41,368 nucleotides of DNA from an uncultured Pleurocapsa sp. (GTDB lineage Bacteria > Cyanobacteriota > Cyanobacteriia > Cyanobacteriales > Xenococcaceae): positions 1 to 41,368 of the forward strand of contig CALLPS010000006.1 of the NCBI GenBank assembly GCA_938015355.1. Direction: 5' to 3'. Below the pieces are notes generated by a model. The model was not told the DNA's origin. It saw only the letters and a program-made list of their open reading frames with translations, and ran no database searches. Below, piece after piece: positions 38,572-41,368 of this stretch. Within the stretch, counting starts at the first letter, position 1. Each line of letters starts with the position of its first letter. Both the position numbers and the translations under genes were made by a program.

Positions 38572-40047
38572 GTGGCAAAAGTAGATTTGAATGGTAGACC
38601 CTTTCATTTTATTGGTATTGGCGGGATTGGAATGTCCGCGTTAGCTCAGATTGTGGCTCAACGGCAAGTGCCAGTGTCAGGTTCTGATCTACGTTCTAGT
38701 CATATTACAGATCGCTTAGAAGCATTATCAGTAAAGATTTTTTACGCTCAAGAAGCAGAGAATCTAGATTTTTTCGTGACCAATCGGGATCAACAACTTC
38801 AGCCAGTATCTGCAATTCGTAAATCTAACATTTTGCCAGAAATGACGGTAATGAGTAATTTAGGAGATTACTTGCCACAAGTTATTTGTTCTACTGCGAT
38901 CGCCAAAACTAATCCTGAGTATCAAGCGGCAGTTAAACTTGGTTGTCCAATTTTCCATCGCTCAGATCTTCTCGCAGCATTAATTGAACAGTACCAAGGC
39001 ATAGCCATTTCAGGAACTCACGGAAAAACTACTACCAGTAGTCTCATCGGCTATATGTTATTTAAAAGTCAGGTTGATCCGACAATTATCATTGGTGGAG
39101 AAGTAGATGCCTGGGATGGCAATGCCAGAAGTGGCACAGGAGAATATTTAGTCGCTGAAGCAGATGAATCTGATGGTTCTTTAGTGAAACATCATCCGAG
39201 TATTGGAGTAATTACAAACATTGAACTAGATCATCCTGATCGCTATCAAGATATTCAACAAGTAGTTAATATCTTTCAAACCTTTGCCGAACAATGTAAT
39301 GTCTTAATCGGGTGTATTGACGATCCGATTATTCGGGATGAATTGGCGGTAACAATTAGCTATGGTTTAAATTCCGATTCGGGGGCAGACTATACAGCAA
39401 GACAGGTTATCTATCATAGTCAGGGAAGCAATGCTGAGATTTGGGAAAGAGGGGTATGTTTAGGAGAATTACAATTACCCCTGTTAGGAGAACATAACCT
39501 TAGTAATGCCCTAGCTGCGATCGCCGTTGGCAGACAAGTAGGTTTGGATTTCACTACCATTGCTCAATCTTTAGCAACTTTTGCAGGAACAAAAAGACGG
39601 TTTGAACATCGGGGAGAAGTCAACGGGATTACTTTTATTGATGATTATGCTCATCATCCCAGTGAAATTGATGTTACTTTAGCTGCTGCCAGACTGAGGG
39701 TTGAAGGAAACAATTCTTTGAAGCGGGTAGTGGCAATTTTTCAACCCCATCGTTACAGTCGCACTCAGACTTTTTTACAAGAATTTGCCGACGCTTTTCA
39801 AGATGCAGATGCGATCATAATTACAGATATCTACAGTGCAGGAGAGAAAAACACCTTTGGGGTTAAGGGATCAGATCTGGTTCAAAAGATCAATCTCAAT
39901 CATAATCATGTCCACTTCCATGGTGATGTTAATTCAATTGCCGAATTCCTTAAACAAGAAATATTGCAGCCTGGAGACTTGGCAATGTTCTTAGGAGCGG
40001 GTAATCTTAATCAAGCAATTCCTCAAACCATCGCCTTATATCAGTAA
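38572..40047 (+). CDS. murC: UDP-N-acetylmuramate-L-alanine ligase
   Basis: FHFIGIGGIGMSALAQI, AISGTHGKTTTSSLIGYM, FIDDYAHHPSEI; GTG start. Confidence 0.97.
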   Translation: MAKVDLNGRPFHFIGIGGIGMSALAQIVAQRQVPVSGSDLRSSHITDRLEALSVKIFYAQEAENLDFFVTNRDQQLQPVSAIRKSNILPEMTVMSNLGDYLPQVICSTAIAKTNPEYQAAVKLGCPIFHRSDLLAALIEQYQGIAISGTHGKTTTSSLIGYMLFKSQVDPTIIIGGEVDAWDGNARSGTGEYLVAEADESDGSLVKHHPSIGVITNIELDHPDRYQDIQQVVNIFQTFAEQCNVLIGCIDDPIIRDELAVTISYGLNSDSGADYTARQVIYHSQGSNAEIWERGVCLGELQLPLLGEHNLSNALAAIAVGRQVGLDFTTIAQSLATFAGTKRRFEHRGEVNGITFIDDYAHHPSEIDVTLAAARLRVEGNNSLKRVVAIFQPHRYSRTQTFLQEFADAFQDADAIIITDIYSAGEKNTFGVKGSDLVQKINLNHNHVHFHGDVNSIAEFLKQEILQPGDLAMFLGAGNLNQAIPQTIALYQ

Positions 40048-40048
40048 A

Positions 40049-40093
40049 CAGTTAGCAGTTAGCAGTTAGCAGTTAGCAGTTAGCAGTTAGCAG
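40049..40093. repeat. Heptanucleotide tandem array (CAGTTAG)6 plus partial copy
   Basis: Six perfect copies of CAGTTAG plus CAG in the murC-murB intergenic gap. Confidence 0.9.
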
Positions 40094-40113
40094 CCATAAT
40101 CAGTAGTCATCCA

Positions 40114-40998
40114 ATGAACAACGATCATTTAATCCAGTCAGGTGTTTCTCTAGCTAGTCAAACGTCATATAAAGTGGGGGGAGATGCTCAATGGTATGCT
40201 GCGCCAAGAAACTGGGATGAATTGGAAGCAAGTTTTGAATGGTATCAAGCTCGGGATATTCCCTTGACTCTGCTGGGTGCTGGTTCAAATTTACTAATTA
40301 GCGATCGCGGTGTCCCAGGATTTGTACTTTCCACCCGCTACTTTCGTAGTTATGAGTTTGATCTTGAAACTGGTATTTTGGAGGCTGATGCGGGAGAGGC
40401 GATCGCTAAACTAGCATGGAAAGCAGCTAAAAGAGGCTTTAAAGGGCTGGAATGGGCGGTGGGGATTCCAGGTACTGTCGGCGGTGGAGTAGTGATGAAT
40501 GCAGGAGCGCATACCTCTTGTATGGCAGATATTTTGATTAGTGCTACTATTTTGTCCCCAGATGGAACGGTTTCTGAATTAAAGCCCGAAGATCTGGCGT
40601 ACAGCTATCGTACTTCCAATTTACAAGGAGGCAATCAGATGGTTGTTAGAGCCAAGATACAGCTTGAGCCTGGCTATAGTAAAACCGAAATCATGGAACT
40701 TTCTAATCAAAACTGGACACAGCGCAAGACATCCCAACCCTATCATCTTCCTAGTTGTGGTAGTGTTTTCCGCAACCCCCAACCCCACGCCGCAGCCAAC
40801 CTAATTGAGCAACTAGGTTTAAAGGGATACAAGATTGGAGATGCTCAAATAGCTCATCGCCACGCTAATTTTATTCTTAACTGCGGTACGGCTACCGCCA
40901 AAGATATTTTTGAGTTAATTCGTTATGCTCAAGAAAAAGTAGAATATCATTGGTCAGTATCTTTAGAGCCAGAAGTTAAGCTACTCGGAGAATTTTAG
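40114..40998 (+). CDS. murB: UDP-N-acetylenolpyruvoylglucosamine reductase
   Basis: TSYKVGGDAQWYAAP, LLGAGSNLLISDRG, GLEWAVGIPGTVGGGVVMNAGAH, SCGSVFRNP. Confidence 0.97.
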   Translation: MNNDHLIQSGVSLASQTSYKVGGDAQWYAAPRNWDELEASFEWYQARDIPLTLLGAGSNLLISDRGVPGFVLSTRYFRSYEFDLETGILEADAGEAIAKLAWKAAKRGFKGLEWAVGIPGTVGGGVVMNAGAHTSCMADILISATILSPDGTVSELKPEDLAYSYRTSNLQGGNQMVVRAKIQLEPGYSKTEIMELSNQNWTQRKTSQPYHLPSCGSVFRNPQPHAAANLIEQLGLKGYKIGDAQIAHRHANFILNCGTATAKDIFELIRYAQEKVEYHWSVSLEPEVKLLGEF

Positions 40999-41072
40999 AT
41001 AGCTGAATCTCTAAGTTATGCTAATTACTCTAATAAATTTCGTAATCACTAATAACAACTAACTAAATAGAT

Positions 41073-41368
41073 ATGGCAGGAAAAGGATTTGGTCCACTAG
41101 GCAAAATGAAAGAGCTTGCTGATGCTTTCAAAAAAGCTCAGGAGGTACAAGCAGGTGCACAACAACTCCAAAGTGAATTGGAGCAAATGGAGATTGAGGG
41201 CAAAAGTGATGATGGATTAGTCACCGTAGTCATGAGTGGTAATCAAGAGCCCCTTCGGGTCGAAATCTCTCCCGATGCAATGTCCCAAGATGCAGCAGCT
41301 CTTTCCACATCTGTCACAGCAGCGATGCAGTCGGCTTATGCCCAGTCTACAGACTTGATGCGTGGACG
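41073..41368 (+). CDS. YbaB/EbfC-family nucleoid-associated protein (3' end outside window)
   Basis: ATG at 41073 reads [70 protein letters not shown]... Confidence 0.88.
   Translation, partial: MAGKGFGPLGKMKELADAFKKAQEVQAGAQQLQSELEQMEIEGKSDDGLVTVVMSGNQEPLRVEISPDAMSQDAAALSTSVTAAMQSAYAQSTDLMRG

Noticed and set aside
40049-40093. Possible CRISPR or coding repeat
   Set aside because: Simple heptamer tandem repeat beginning just after the murC stop; no spacers.
1-41368. tRNA/rRNA genes
   Set aside because: No T-loop-like GGTTCRANTCC context with cloverleaf, or rRNA sequence, noticed by eye; a tRNAscan run would be decisive.

Overview
This 41.4 kb window is cyanobacterial chromosome. Diagnostic genes are psaK, ndhL, ycf46-like AAA ATPase, nblS-like histidine kinase, gap2-type GAPDH and a DUF3007 protein, and HIP1 octamers (GCGATCGC) are very frequent. 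Most of it is dense housekeeping sequence: rpsD 3' end, moaA, trpA, trpF, purD, fmt, rsmI, murC, murB, a ybaB-like gene, and a pyruvate dehydrogenase E2 gene. Accessory content: a mazEF-type toxin-antitoxin pair; a sugar-nucleotide cluster (rfbF-like cytidylyltransferase, SDR epimerase, two C-methyltransferase-like proteins); an exopolysaccharide-like patch (CBM2-like x2 + PL14-like protein, GT2, flippase); and a 5'-truncated TnpB remnant. The most unusual non-coding structure is a 122 bp MITE-like element with 13 bp perfect terminal inverted repeats and a 7 bp target-site duplication. It encloses about 10.7 copies of a heptamer and lies directly upstream of rsmI. Several other intergenic gaps carry short tandem arrays of different sequence but the same 7 bp period. 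I saw no CRISPR array, rRNA or tRNA, and no clear multi-gene defence system beyond mazEF. All calls come from reading the sequence; no database search was run.
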